This document shows, one piece after another, positions 9,490-19,500 of a stretch of DNA of 64,000 nucleotides. The first letter of the stretch is position 1. Each line of letters begins with the position of its first letter. A program made the translations under genes and the position numbers. Below the pieces are notes generated by a model. That model saw nothing but the letters and a program-made list of their open reading frames with translations, was not told the origin of the DNA and made no database searches. Origin of the DNA: Gammaproteobacteria bacterium (GTDB lineage Bacteria; Pseudomonadota; Gammaproteobacteria; Pseudomonadales; JAUIET01); NCBI GenBank assembly GCA_030431775.1, contig JAUIHW010000001.1:1-64000 (forward strand), written 5' to 3'.

Positions 9490-11250
9490 TCAGGCTTTGT
9501 ACAGCGGTTGCAGGTCAACCGGGCGTTTCGGCTTGCGGTGCTGCTGACCTTGTTCGACCGCCCGCTTCAGGGCAGCCAGTATTTCCGGCCCGTTGATGTT
9601 GCCCGCTCGCTCCGGTTGATACAGAGCCTCGTCCAGGTTTTTCAGGCTGGCGCTGAGGGCGGCATCATCGAAGTAGGCGCTGATGGATGCCAGCGAACTC
9701 AATGAGGGTTTACCGGTGTGCGCTCGAGCCCAGTTGATCAGCGCTGCGCGAATGGCAGACGGCTGGTTGCCGCTGCAGGCCTGCTCTAACTCTTTCATTG
9801 ATGCGCGCGGTTTGCCCGGTACAAGCGGTGCCGAAATCGGGCCTTTGCTCTGACGAAGCCACAGCGCATAGCCCAGTGTTGCCAGCCACAGCAGCACCGC
9901 CAGCCAGGTTGTGGTTCGCCATACGGAACTCACGCCAATACGGTTTTGTAGGGGGGCTTGCTGCTCTGGAGCCTGTGCCGACTGCTTGCTTGCAGGTGCT
10001 ACCTGGCTTTGGGTTGCCGGCGTGCTGGGTATGGGCGTACCGGCAACCTTCAATGTGCGTGCGGGAATGACGGCAACTTCTTCGCGATTGCTTTGGGTAT
10101 TCCACCAGGGCAGCCGCACCTCGGGTATTCTCAGTTCACCCGTTGTGGCGATGATGGCTTCACTCTCAATGCGGGTGCCCGTGACGCCCATTGAGCTGTC
10201 TTCATCAGCGGTTTCCGCCTGGTCCGGGTATTGCTGGGCGCCTGGAATTTCACCAATGTTCAACGGCGGCAGCTGGCTGGCCTGCTGGCCTCGGGCTTCC
10301 ACGATCAATGTGCGGGTGAGCGGTTCGCCAACCTTGATACTGTCCAGGTCTTTACTCCAGTTCTCAATAATGCTGACCTGTTCCGCCGGCAGCCAGTGCT
10401 GCCCGCTGAATTGTGCAGCGCGAGGAGTGACCTCTACCGCATGGATTTCAGAACGCACTCTGATCGGGCGCCCTCGCGACAGGCTGCCAAAGTTGTCGAA
10501 CAGTGAGCCACTGCGTCTTCCAGTGGACAGGTTGGCACTGAAGGTGAGGGCCGGTATTTCCAAAGTACCGCTGCGTTGCGGGAAAATCGCATACTTCACT
10601 TCGTGCACGTTGTAGTTCATGTTATTCAGCCGGGTCTCATAGGCTGATTCGTTAAGTTGTTTCACAACCGCATTGGGCACCTCGAGCTCACTCAGCTGGG
10701 CGCCGCGGCTCAGTGCAACACCGTAATAAATTCTGACTGTGAGAATCAGCTGTTGCTGTACATAGAGTGACTCGCTATCGACCTCCGACTGCATGAACAC
10801 CGGCTCAAAGCCGCCACTTTGTTGGCTGATTTTACTGGCAGACACTTCGACCACCAGCGCCTGGGTGGTTTCGCCATCGATTTCAATCGGTGGAATCACC
10901 AGGGCGCCTTCGCGTTTCGGCGCCAGGCTGATGTGCCATTCCATCGACGATTGAGTGCGGCCATTGATGATGCTGTGCTGACTGTTGCGGCTGGTGCCGA
11001 GAATTTCGAAGTCCTTTTCCAGTGCCGTCAGGTCGGGGCTGTCGAATATCGACATTTTTGTACTGCTTAGAATCAAGGTAAAGCTGTCATCCACGCTGAT
11101 TTGCTGGCGGTCGGTGCGCGCAGTTACCTCGGCCAGACCGGCGGCGGACCAGAGCAGGGTGCTCAGGCACACCGCCAGGGCGATTAGCCAGCGTTCAATA
11201 CAGGCTGCCTTCTTTGTCATAGTGTTTTCTTCTGCGGCGATTCTGTTCAT
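9490..11250 (-). CDS. batD: BatD-like membrane protein
   Basis: Last gene of the Bat (aerotolerance-type) operon. The product is 586 residues with an N-terminal signal sequence (about 15-42), a large periplasmic region of beta-rich BatD repeats (about 42-420), one transmembrane helix near 447-467 and a C-terminal cytoplasmic tail. Family members are thought to work with MoxR and VWA proteins in envelope stress or complex assembly; the exact role is unsettled. ATG at 11250 is used; an alternative ATG at 11220 is preceded by a purine-rich stretch. Both overlap the 3' end of batB, suggesting coupling. Confidence 0.88.
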   Translation of the reverse strand: MNRIAAEENTMTKKAACIERWLIALAVCLSTLLWSAAGLAEVTARTDRQQISVDDSFTLILSSTKMSIFDSPDLTALEKDFEILGTSRNSQHSIINGRTQSSMEWHISLAPKREGALVIPPIEIDGETTQALVVEVSASKISQQSGGFEPVFMQSEVDSESLYVQQQLILTVRIYYGVALSRGAQLSELEVPNAVVKQLNESAYETRLNNMNYNVHEVKYAIFPQRSGTLEIPALTFSANLSTGRRSGSLFDNFGSLSRGRPIRVRSEIHAVEVTPRAAQFSGQHWLPAEQVSIIENWSKDLDSIKVGEPLTRTLIVEARGQQASQLPPLNIGEIPGAQQYPDQAETADEDSSMGVTGTRIESEAIIATTGELRIPEVRLPWWNTQSNREEVAVIPARTLKVAGTPIPSTPATQSQVAPASKQSAQAPEQQAPLQNRIGVSSVWRTTTWLAVLLWLATLGYALWLRQSKGPISAPLVPGKPRASMKELEQACSGNQPSAIRAALINWARAHTGKPSLSSLASISAYFDDAALSASLKNLDEALYQPERAGNINGPEILAALKRAVEQGQQHRKPKRPVDLQPLYKA

Positions 11251-13003
11251 ATTGGTATCGAAATTTGTTTTTCAACAGGCCGCCCGGATCGTCCGGCACT
11301 TTTCGCAGCCATTGTTCCAGTTCCTGCTGACGTTCGCTATCGGGTTTTGCCTGGGCCTGCGCGCTCTGTGGTTCACCGTCCTCCTGGGGTTCAGTCGGTG
11401 GGGGTGTTTGTTCGTTCTCAGCGTGTTCCTGCGGCTGATCTTGCGACTCTTTGTTGTCGGAGTTTTCTTGCGGATTCTGTTGCGGATTTTCCTGGCTGGA
11501 CGGTTGTTCCTTGTCTTGCCCTGCGTTTTGTTCCTGATTCTCTTGTTGCTGTTGCTGTTGCTGTTGGTTTTGGTTTTGTTGTTCTTGGTTCTGGTCGTTG
11601 TTCTGCGGCTGCTCGCTGTCCTGGTTGTTTTGGTTTTGCTGGTTCTGTTGCTGTTGTTGCTGCAACTCTTCCAGCAGCTTTTTATTGAAGGCGGCGTCTT
11701 CATGTTCTGGATTCGCCGCCAGAACTTCGTCGTAGGCGGCAATGGCGCCCTGCAGATCGCCGGCTTTTGCCAGGGCATTGCCGCGGTTGTAAGCATTCTG
11801 TTCGCCGAACAGCTCACCGGCCTGTTCATAGTCGCCGGCCCGATAAGCGGCGCTGGCTTTCCATTGCCGGTTACGGAACAGTTTCTGAGCCTGTTCGGCG
11901 TCACCCGCGCTCAAGGCCTGTTGCGCTTGCTGGTCGCGGGTTTGCCACAGGTCGGCCCACCAGCTGCCGCCGTCATCAGCGTGGGCGGGTGGGGGGAGAA
12001 CGCCGATCAGCAATAAGGGCAGTAGCAAGCCGCGCCGAAAACCCAACAAACAAAAAGGCAACAGCAGCAAAACCAGCACCGCACCCTCATCGTGCCAGAC
12101 GTCAAACTCACGCTCGCTGTCGCGAATCTCCAGGTCAAGCAGTTGGTCTGGCAGCAGACGGTCAATGTCCTGGCGGCTGGCGGTCAGTGGCGAGTAGCGC
12201 CCGCCCAGCTGGCTGCTGATTGATTGCAGACCCGGCTCATCCAGTTGGGCGACAATAATCTCGCCGCTGGCGTCCTTGAGGAAACCTCCTTCGGGCAATG
12301 GAATCGGGCTGCCTTCCGGGGTGCCCACGCCCAGCACGGACAGTGCCATGCCTGGCCCGAGCGCGTCTTGCAGGGCGTCGAGCTGATCGGCTTGAATGCC
12401 ATCTGTCACCAATAGAACCCGGGCCTTGCTGAGCTGAGCGTCGCTGAGTAACTGTTGTCCCAGCGCGAGCGCGTACTCCGGGCGGCTGCCCAGCTTGGGC
12501 ATGATTTCCGGTTGCAGTGCCGGCAGCATGGACTCGATGGTGCGCGCGTCATCAGTGAACGGGGCCACGGTATGCGCGTCACCGGCATACACGATCAGTG
12601 CGGTCAGGCCTTCTTCCCGTTCGGCCAACACGTCGCGCAGTTTCAACTGAGCCCGCTCAACCCGGCTGGGGCTGATGTCATTGGCCCGCATCGACAGCGA
12701 CAGGTCCAGAACAATCAGCAACGCGTCCTCTTTTTGAGCCACCGCCTGTGGCAGACGATGCCAGGCCGGTCCGGCCAGCGCGAGAATTGCGAGCAGTAAG
12801 GCAGCGGCCAGGCACAGCAATGGCCAGCGCTGTTGCGTGCCCTGCTCGCGGTCCAGCAGGTGGTCCAGCAAACCGGGGTCGATAACTGCTTGCCATGACG
12901 AGCTGGTGAGTTGGCGGCGCCACAGTAGCCAACAGATGATGGCGGCCAGCGGCAGCAACAGCAGCCATTCCGGGCGAAGAAAGTGAAACTGATCAATTGC
13001 CAC
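11195..13003 (-). CDS. batB: BatB/BatC fusion: VWA domain, TPR and Gln/Asn-rich tail
   Basis: 602-residue membrane protein. Seen in order: an N-terminal transmembrane helix (about 12-28) and a second (about 60-80), a von Willebrand factor A domain with a DLSLS MIDAS-type motif (100-104), a transmembrane pair near 305-330, a TPR-like region (about 345-430; DAEQAQKLFRNRQWKASAAYRAGDYEQAGELF-type helices), then a low-complexity Gln/Asn/Glu-rich tail (about 430-560) and a basic end. BatB and BatC are separate genes in some bacteria and fused here. GTG start at 13003 overlaps batA by 11 bases. Confidence 0.88.
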   Translation of the reverse strand: MAIDQFHFLRPEWLLLLPLAAIICWLLWRRQLTSSSWQAVIDPGLLDHLLDREQGTQQRWPLLCLAAALLLAILALAGPAWHRLPQAVAQKEDALLIVLDLSLSMRANDISPSRVERAQLKLRDVLAEREEGLTALIVYAGDAHTVAPFTDDARTIESMLPALQPEIMPKLGSRPEYALALGQQLLSDAQLSKARVLLVTDGIQADQLDALQDALGPGMALSVLGVGTPEGSPIPLPEGGFLKDASGEIIVAQLDEPGLQSISSQLGGRYSPLTASRQDIDRLLPDQLLDLEIRDSEREFDVWHDEGAVLVLLLLPFCLLGFRRGLLLPLLLIGVLPPPAHADDGGSWWADLWQTRDQQAQQALSAGDAEQAQKLFRNRQWKASAAYRAGDYEQAGELFGEQNAYNRGNALAKAGDLQGAIAAYDEVLAANPEHEDAAFNKKLLEELQQQQQQNQQNQNNQDSEQPQNNDQNQEQQNQNQQQQQQQQENQEQNAGQDKEQPSSQENPQQNPQENSDNKESQDQPQEHAENEQTPPPTEPQEDGEPQSAQAQAKPDSERQQELEQWLRKVPDDPGGLLKNKFRYQYEQNRRRRKHYDKEGSLY

Positions 13004-14012
13004 GCTGGGTTCGCCTCAGCAATTGTCCGCTGGCATCCGCCACGAACCAGATCAGCATTAGCAGCAACGCGGCTGCCAGCGGGTAATGAAACAGCGACTT
13101 TTTCGGGCGATAACTCATGGCTTCCTGTTCGATCGCCTCCAGGCGGTCGAGTTCCGCATAAATCTGGCTGAGTTCGTTGGTGTCGCGCGCCCGAAAATAC
13201 AGACCCCCGGTCTGGCTGGCTATGTAGCGCAGTGTTTCTTCGTCCAGATCGGCCGAAGGGTTGCGCTTGCGCGCACCAAAGGTGGTGCCGAAGATGCCAC
13301 CGGTCACGATTTCTTCAGCGCCCATACCGATGGTGTAAATTTTTATGCCGGCTTCCCTGGCCAGGTCGGCGGCCTGGCGGGGCGGCACCTCACCGGCGGT
13401 ATTGGCACCGTCGGTCAGCAGAATCAACACCCGGCTTGATTCCTCGTTACCCCGCAGGCGTTTGATGGCAAGACCAATGGCATCCCCAATCGCTGTCTTT
13501 TCCCCGGCAAAGCCGATTTCGGCCTCCTGTAGTAACTGCTGCATGGTATTGCGGTCGAAGGTTAGCGGAGTTTGCAAATACGCGCGGCTGCCAAACAAAA
13601 TCAGGCCCAGCCGATCGCCACCGCGTTGCTGGACAAAGTCGCCGACAACGCTTTTAACCACCTGCAGGCGATTGGCCCGCTGTTGGTTCAGCTGCATGTC
13701 CTCCACCTGCATACTGCCGGAAATATCCACGGCCAGCATCAGATTGCGGCCACTGGCCGGCAGCTTGACCTGCTCGCCCAGCCAGCTGGGGCGCGCCGCA
13801 GCGGCCAGCAGCAACAGCCAGCACAGACACAGTAATAGCAGTGGCCACAGTTGCTGTCGGGCGGTGTGCTGCTGCTTGTCGCTCAGTGGCAGACGCTGAA
13901 AAAACGGTGTGAACAAAGCGGCGCGCTGCTGTGCCACTGGCTTGGCAAAGCGGTACACCAGCCACGGCAGCGGCAATAGCAGCAGAACCCACGGCCATTC
14001 AAATTCAAACAT
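12993..14012 (-). CDS. batA: BatA-like VWA membrane protein
   Basis: 339-residue membrane protein with two N-terminal transmembrane helices (about 5-22 and 55-73), a VWA domain whose metal site begins DISGS at residues 96-100 and continues with LLTDGANTAG, and a C-terminal transmembrane helix (about 308-325). VWA proteins of this kind pair with MoxR ATPases. It is followed by batB with an overlap and lies 41 bases after the DUF4381 gene. Confidence 0.9.
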   Translation of the reverse strand: MFEFEWPWVLLLLPLPWLVYRFAKPVAQQRAALFTPFFQRLPLSDKQQHTARQQLWPLLLLCLCWLLLLAAAARPSWLGEQVKLPASGRNLMLAVDISGSMQVEDMQLNQQRANRLQVVKSVVGDFVQQRGGDRLGLILFGSRAYLQTPLTFDRNTMQQLLQEAEIGFAGEKTAIGDAIGLAIKRLRGNEESSRVLILLTDGANTAGEVPPRQAADLAREAGIKIYTIGMGAEEIVTGGIFGTTFGARKRNPSADLDEETLRYIASQTGGLYFRARDTNELSQIYAELDRLEAIEQEAMSYRPKKSLFHYPLAAALLLMLIWFVADASGQLLRRTQRGN

Positions 14013-14053
14013 AGTTCGCCGATGGAAACCGTCTGGTCGTGTCCGAAATAGGA

Positions 14054-14542
14054 TCAGGGGTGGCTTTTAAGCCATTTGAGCGACGCTTTGTGAAAGTCGC
14101 GGAGGTCATGCTGGGCCTGGTCTGCATTATGCGGTCGGTATTGCGCTTCGTACAAGTCAGCCGAGATATTACCTGCAAACACGGCCTGTTTGCAGCAGGA
14201 ATCCAAATAGTCAAACCATTCACGCCCTGCCAGCGGTGCGATTGCCCGGCGATTGACGGAATCGCGGTGCAGGGCTGCCCGGCGCAGCACGATATTGCAC
14301 AACTTTACGTACGCCTGGCCGTCATGGTTGCTGCGGTACTGTTTCCAGGCCTGTTCCAGTTCGCTGATCGCCTGGCGCCGGTAAGTGTTGTTGCGATGTT
14401 CGTTCAGCCAGCGCCACAGCCCGTACACGAGCAGCGCCACAAAAATTGCGCCCACCAGCCACCAACCTGGGGCTGGTGGCCACCAGCTGATAGCGTCCGG
14501 CAAATGTATGTCGCGCAGTTGCGCCAGCGGATCCTGCCCCAT
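14054..14542 (-). CDS. DUF4381 family membrane protein
   Basis: 162-residue protein with one transmembrane helix (about 27-45, WWLVGAIFVALLVYGLW) and a helical cytoplasmic part, typical of DUF4381 proteins in MoxR/BatA operons. The ATG at 14542 lies four bases after the DUF58 stop, the best fit for a polycistronic start; the open frame extends 19 codons further into DUF58. No catalytic motif is visible. Confidence 0.83.
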   Translation of the reverse strand: MGQDPLAQLRDIHLPDAISWWPPAPGWWLVGAIFVALLVYGLWRWLNEHRNNTYRRQAISELEQAWKQYRSNHDGQAYVKLCNIVLRRAALHRDSVNRRAIAPLAGREWFDYLDSCCKQAVFAGNISADLYEAQYRPHNADQAQHDLRDFHKASLKWLKSHP

Positions 14543-14546
14543 GCTG

Positions 14547-15497
14547 TCAGGCCCCGCGTTGGTAGGCGTAGTACTTGAGCAATTCGCCCAGTGCGTCATC
14601 CCCGGTTTGCACTGTGATCAGCGGCACGCCGCTGCGCGCCATAGCGGTGCGGCATTGCTGCTGCCATTGTTGGAAATCGTCACGATAGGCCTGTTGCAGG
14701 GCCGGATTCGCGGTTGCGAGCACCGCCCGTCGCTGCCCGTCACTAACCTCGTAGCGACCCGCCGGTGGCAATTCAGCCTGCAAGCGGTCTGAGACCATAA
14801 TGGCTGTGACCTCGTTGTGGCGGGCCAGGTGAAACAATTGCTTGCTGCTGTCAGCGTCAAAATCAGTAAAGTCACTGATCAAAAAAACGGCGGCTCCCGG
14901 TTTATTGAGGCGTCGGCTTTCTTCAAGAGCGGCGGTCATGCGGGTATTGTCCGGCACAGGCTGGCGCGCTGTGTCGGCCAGCTTATTATTGGCTTCATGC
15001 ACTGAGTGTAGCAGCCGAAGAACACTGCTTCTGGCGCGTTTCGGGCGCACTTCGAGCATATCGTCAGAACTGAGAACCAGTCCTCCCACCCGATCACCCT
15101 GCTGCAGCGCGGACCAGGCCAGCAGGCCAGCCAGTTCGGCAGCCAGTACGGATTTGAAGCAACGCTGGCTGCCAAAATACAGTGAGCGGCGTTGGTCAAC
15201 CACGATGAATACCGGCCGCTCCCGTTCTTCCCGGAACACCTTGGTATGCGCGTCTCCGGTGCGCGCGGTTACCCGCCAATCAATCGAGCGCACGTCGTCG
15301 CCCGGTTGATAATTGCGAACCTCTTCAAAGTCCATACCACGGCCACGAAAGCTCGATCGGTAGGGGCCGGCCAACGCGCTGAGGCTGCGCTTATGCGTGC
15401 TTAGCTGAATCCGTGCCCGAAAGCGCAGAGCAATCAAATCGGCCTGGTGGGTGACGGCACCACGCAGGCCGCCGTTGTGCGGTTGTTTGCCAGGCAC
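14547..15497 (-). CDS. DUF58 domain protein
   Basis: 316-residue protein with the DUF58 core (about 58-100: RNYQPGDDVRSIDWRVTART and a following FREERERPV segment) and a VWA-like C-terminal half beginning FIVVDQRRSLYFGS. Such proteins sit between MoxR and Bat genes and are presumed partners of MoxR. A GTG start at 15497 directly follows the moxR stop. Confidence 0.9.
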   Translation of the reverse strand: MPGKQPHNGGLRGAVTHQADLIALRFRARIQLSTHKRSLSALAGPYRSSFRGRGMDFEEVRNYQPGDDVRSIDWRVTARTGDAHTKVFREERERPVFIVVDQRRSLYFGSQRCFKSVLAAELAGLLAWSALQQGDRVGGLVLSSDDMLEVRPKRARSSVLRLLHSVHEANNKLADTARQPVPDNTRMTAALEESRRLNKPGAAVFLISDFTDFDADSSKQLFHLARHNEVTAIMVSDRLQAELPPAGRYEVSDGQRRAVLATANPALQQAYRDDFQQWQQQCRTAMARSGVPLITVQTGDDALGELLKYYAYQRGA

Positions 15498-15498
15498 G

Positions 15499-16461
15499 TC
15501 AGGCGACGGGAACCTGGGCCAGCAATTCGCTGATGACGCTGTCGGCGTCGACCCCGTTTGCTTCGGCCTCGTAGCTTAGAATCAGGCGGTGGCGCAGCAC
15601 GTCGTGAATCACCGCTTGTACGTCGTCCGGGCTGACATACTCTTTGCCGTTGAGCCAGGCAAGGGCACGCGCGCAGCGGTCCAGTGCCAGCGTCGCCCGT
15701 GGACTGGCGCCATAATCGATCCAGCCAGCCAGCTGCTGGCTGTAAGCGCCCGGGCGCCGGGTGGCCATGGTCAGCGCAACGATATATTCCTCCACCGCAT
15801 CGGCCATGTGCAGGTCCAGGGTGGCTGTTCGGGCCGCAAACAGGTCAGCCTGCGATAAACGCTGTGCGGGGGGCTCATAGCTGTGGCGCTGCTCATTGCG
15901 AACCAGGCGCAAAATTTCAAGCTCTGCTTCACTGCTGGGATAGTCCACCGTGACGTGCATTAAAAAGCGGTCCAGCTGAGCTTCAGGCAACGGGTAGGTG
16001 CCTTCCTGCTCGATCGGGTTTTGAGTGGCCATCACCAGAAACAACGGCGGCAGTGAATAGCTGGTGCCGCCCACGCTGATCTGCCGCTCGGCCATAGCCT
16101 CCAGCAGCGCAGACTGAACCTTGGCCGGGGCGCGGTTGATTTCATCGGCCAGAACCAGGTTGTGAAACAGTGGGCCTTTTTGAAAATGAAAGCTGCCGTC
16201 CTGCGGGCGAAACACTTCGGTGCCGGTAATGTCGCCCGGCAACAGGTCCGGAGTGAACTGAACCCGCTGAAAGTCGCCCTCAATCCCCTCGGAGAGCATT
16301 TTGATCGCCTTGGTCTTGGCCAGACCCGGCGCGCCTTCCACGAGCAGGTGGCCGTCGGCCAGCAGCGCGATCAGCAGGCGGTCGATCAGCTCGCTCTGGC
16401 CAATGATTTGCTGGCCCAGCCAGCGTCGCAAAGTTTGTACTGCACCCAGTGTTTCCGTCAT
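15499..16461 (-). CDS. MoxR family AAA+ ATPase
   Basis: 320-residue AAA+ ATPase of the MoxR type. Walker A is EGAPGLAKTK (about 42-51) and Walker B is VLADEINRAP, followed by sensor-1 MATQNPIEQEGTYPLPEAQ and the C-terminal lid. It is the first gene of the six-gene moxR-DUF58-DUF4381-batA-batB-batD operon and is divergent from gdhB. MoxR ATPases act as chaperones with VWA partners; the client here is unknown. Confidence 0.94.
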   Translation of the reverse strand: MTETLGAVQTLRRWLGQQIIGQSELIDRLLIALLADGHLLVEGAPGLAKTKAIKMLSEGIEGDFQRVQFTPDLLPGDITGTEVFRPQDGSFHFQKGPLFHNLVLADEINRAPAKVQSALLEAMAERQISVGGTSYSLPPLFLVMATQNPIEQEGTYPLPEAQLDRFLMHVTVDYPSSEAELEILRLVRNEQRHSYEPPAQRLSQADLFAARTATLDLHMADAVEEYIVALTMATRRPGAYSQQLAGWIDYGASPRATLALDRCARALAWLNGKEYVSPDDVQAVIHDVLRHRLILSYEAEANGVDADSVISELLAQVPVA

Positions 16462-16595
16462 AACTGTCTGTCTTGTCTCTTAATGCGTGTGACTTCGGTC
16501 AAAAATGCAGCAATTCCCGCATCGCTTGTGACTCACTTGGTAGTCATTGTGCCTACTATTTAATCAGGGGAAGGAACTACTTCAAAGGATCGATT

Positions 16596-19500
16596 ATGGC
16601 AACCATGAATACTCCACGCAACGCAGAACTGGTCGAACAAATACTGCAACACGTCGACCGCCGGGTGGAGGGCTCAGAACGCGAGCAGCTCATTCCCTTC
16701 GTAAAGACCTTTTTCAGCGTGTCCTCATCCGAGGAATTGCGCGAGCGTGACCCGCAGGACGTATATGCGACCACTTATCAGCTGTGGCGTTTTGTGCAGA
16801 GTTTTGCCGGCCAGGACGCGAAAATCTGCCTGTTCAACCCGGATTTCGAGCAGCACGGTTGGCAATCGCAGCGCACTGTGCTGGCGGCCCTGGTGGAAGA
16901 TTCACCGTTTATTGTCGACTCCATTCGGATCGAGCTGAACCGCCGCGGAATTGCCATCCACAATATTCACAGCACGCTGATGACGGTTGCCCGCGATCGC
17001 TCCGGTCTGCTGCGAGGTGTGCAAACTCCGCAGACCAGACTGCAGCGCGAGGAAGACAGTAATGTTCGCCAGGAAGCGCTGGTGTTTATGGAGTTGACCC
17101 GCCAAAGTGGGGACAACACCTTTGCCGAGCTGGAGGCCAGCCTGCAGGCTGTTCTGGCCGATGTGCGCGCCGTGGTTACCGACTTTGGTGATATGCGGGC
17201 TTGCGCCACTGAGCTGGCCAATGGATTCAAGCAGGATTTGAAAAAACGCCTGGGAAATGCCTCCGCCCATGAGCAGAAGATGGTTCGCAATGCCACCGAT
17301 TTTCTGCAATGGATGGTGGATGACCACTTCACGTTTCTGGGTTACCAGAGCTATCGTGTGAATGGCAAACTGCCCGGTAAATCCAAGCTGACTCAAGGCG
17401 GTAAGGGCCTGTTTGCCAGCGCTGCAGAGCAGTACGCTGAAGACCTGCTGCAGGAAATGAAACAGCCCAGCAAGCATGCCGATTTGAGCGCCGACCTGCT
17501 GGGCTTTTCGAAATCGGCCGTGCGCTCCCGGGTGCATCGCGATGCCTATCCTGATTATGTGATTGTGCGGGTGCCGGATGCCGACTCCGGTGCCTTCATT
17601 GAACACCGCTTTCTCGGCTTGTACACCTCCAAGGCCTATAACGCTGACCCGAGTAGCGTGCCTGTCTGGCGCGACAAAATAGCGGCGGTAGAGCAGGCCA
17701 GTGGTCTGGACATGAACAGCCATGATGGCAAGAAACTTCGCCAGATCATCAATACCTTTCCGAGCGATGAAATTGTGCATTGTGCCACCGGGGAGTTGCT
17801 GCAAACCCTGATGGGGGTCTGGCGCATTCAGGAGCGCCGCAAGCTGCGCATGTTTTTGCGGCGCGATCGCTTTGGCAAGTTCATCAGCGTGATGGTGTAT
17901 ACGCCGCGTGACATGTACAAAACCGAAGTCAGAACCCGTATCGAAAGTATTCTCTCAGATGCTTTTGCCGCCAGGGATGCCGATTTCACGACGTATTTTT
18001 CCGAATCCATTCTGACTCGCACGCATTTCGTCTTCCGGGTAGACCCGGCTCAGGAACAGCAATTCGACGAAGAGAAGCTGCGCAATAAAGTATTTGAAGC
18101 CGCCCAGCAGTGGTCAGACAGGCTGGAAACGGCCCTGCTGGATGATCTCGGCGAGGAGCGGGGGACCGCGATGGCGCGCCGTTATGCCAGCGCATTTCCG
18201 GCTGGGTATCAGGAAGACTTTGATCCGCGCTCGGCGATTGGCGACATTAAAAAGTTCGAATCGCTGGACGACAATAACCGCCTGGCGATGAAAGTGTATC
18301 GGGTGCCGGAAGAGCCGGATCACATGCTGCACTTTAGGCTCTACCACCTGAATCAGCCGCTGGCACTGTCTGACCTGCTGCCGCCGCTTGAGAACATGGG
18401 GGTGCATGTGCGTGGTGACCGCTCTTATCAGGTGCGGCTGAGCAATGGCCACAGCGTGTGGATGTATGATTTCAGCCTGAGTTACAGCCTGGCCGAACAG
18501 ATTCGCCTGGACGATGTACGCGACAAATTCCAGGAAGCCTTCCAGCGGGTTTGGCATGGCGATGCCGAAAGCGACGCCTTTAACAAGCTGTTGCTGGGCA
18601 CCGATTTGGATTGGCGTGAGATTGCTCTGCTGCGTGCTTACGCGCGTTACATGCGGCAGATCAGCTTTAACTTTCGCGAAACGTACATCGCCGAAACGCT
18701 GGGCAAATACCTGGTACTCACCAATCAACTGGTAGCGCTGTTCAAGTGCCGCTTTGAACCACGGGCCTGCGATGCCGCAGCTCGCGGGGAGGCCGAGCAA
18801 AGCCTATTGAACGCGATCCATGAGGAAATTGATGCGGTTGAAAACCTCAATGAAGACAGCATCTTTCGGCAATACCTGGCATTGATTAAAGCGACTGCAC
18901 GAACCAACTATTTCCAGCATGGGCAGGACGGCGAATTGAAGCCTTATTTCAGCTTTAAGCTGCAGCCCGGGCAGATACCAGACATTCCCGCACCGGTGCC
19001 CATGTTCGAAATTTTTGTGTACTCACCGCAGGTTGAAGGTGTGCATTTGCGTGGTGGCAAGGTGGCCCGCGGTGGACTGCGCTGGTCGGACCGTCGGGAA
19101 GATTTTCGAACCGAAGTGCTGGGGCTTGTGAAAGCTCAGCAGGTTAAAAACTCGGTGATTGTGCCGGTCGGTGCAAAAGGTGGCTTTGTGGCGAAAACCA
19201 TTCCGGCCGATGCCAGCCGCGAGCAGCGTCAGGAAATGGGAATTTCCGCCTATCGTAGCTTTATCTCCGGCTTGCTGGATGTCACCGACAATATTGTTGA
19301 TGGCGAGATTGTGCCACCGGAAGAGGTGGTTCGTCACGACGAGGACGACCCGTATCTGGTGGTTGCGGCGGATAAGGGTACGGCGACATTCTCGGATATT
19401 GCCAATGGCCTCTCTGCTGACTATCAATTCTGGTTAGGCGACGCTTTTGCATCCGGTGGCAGCATCGGTTATGACCACAAAGGCATGGGTATTACTGCCA

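Noticed and set aside
10985..12016. 343-codon plus-strand open frame rich in Leu/Val
   Set aside because: It is the antisense of the Gln/Asn-rich tail of BatB and the start of BatD; the hydrophobic runs come from reading CAG/CAA repeats in reverse.
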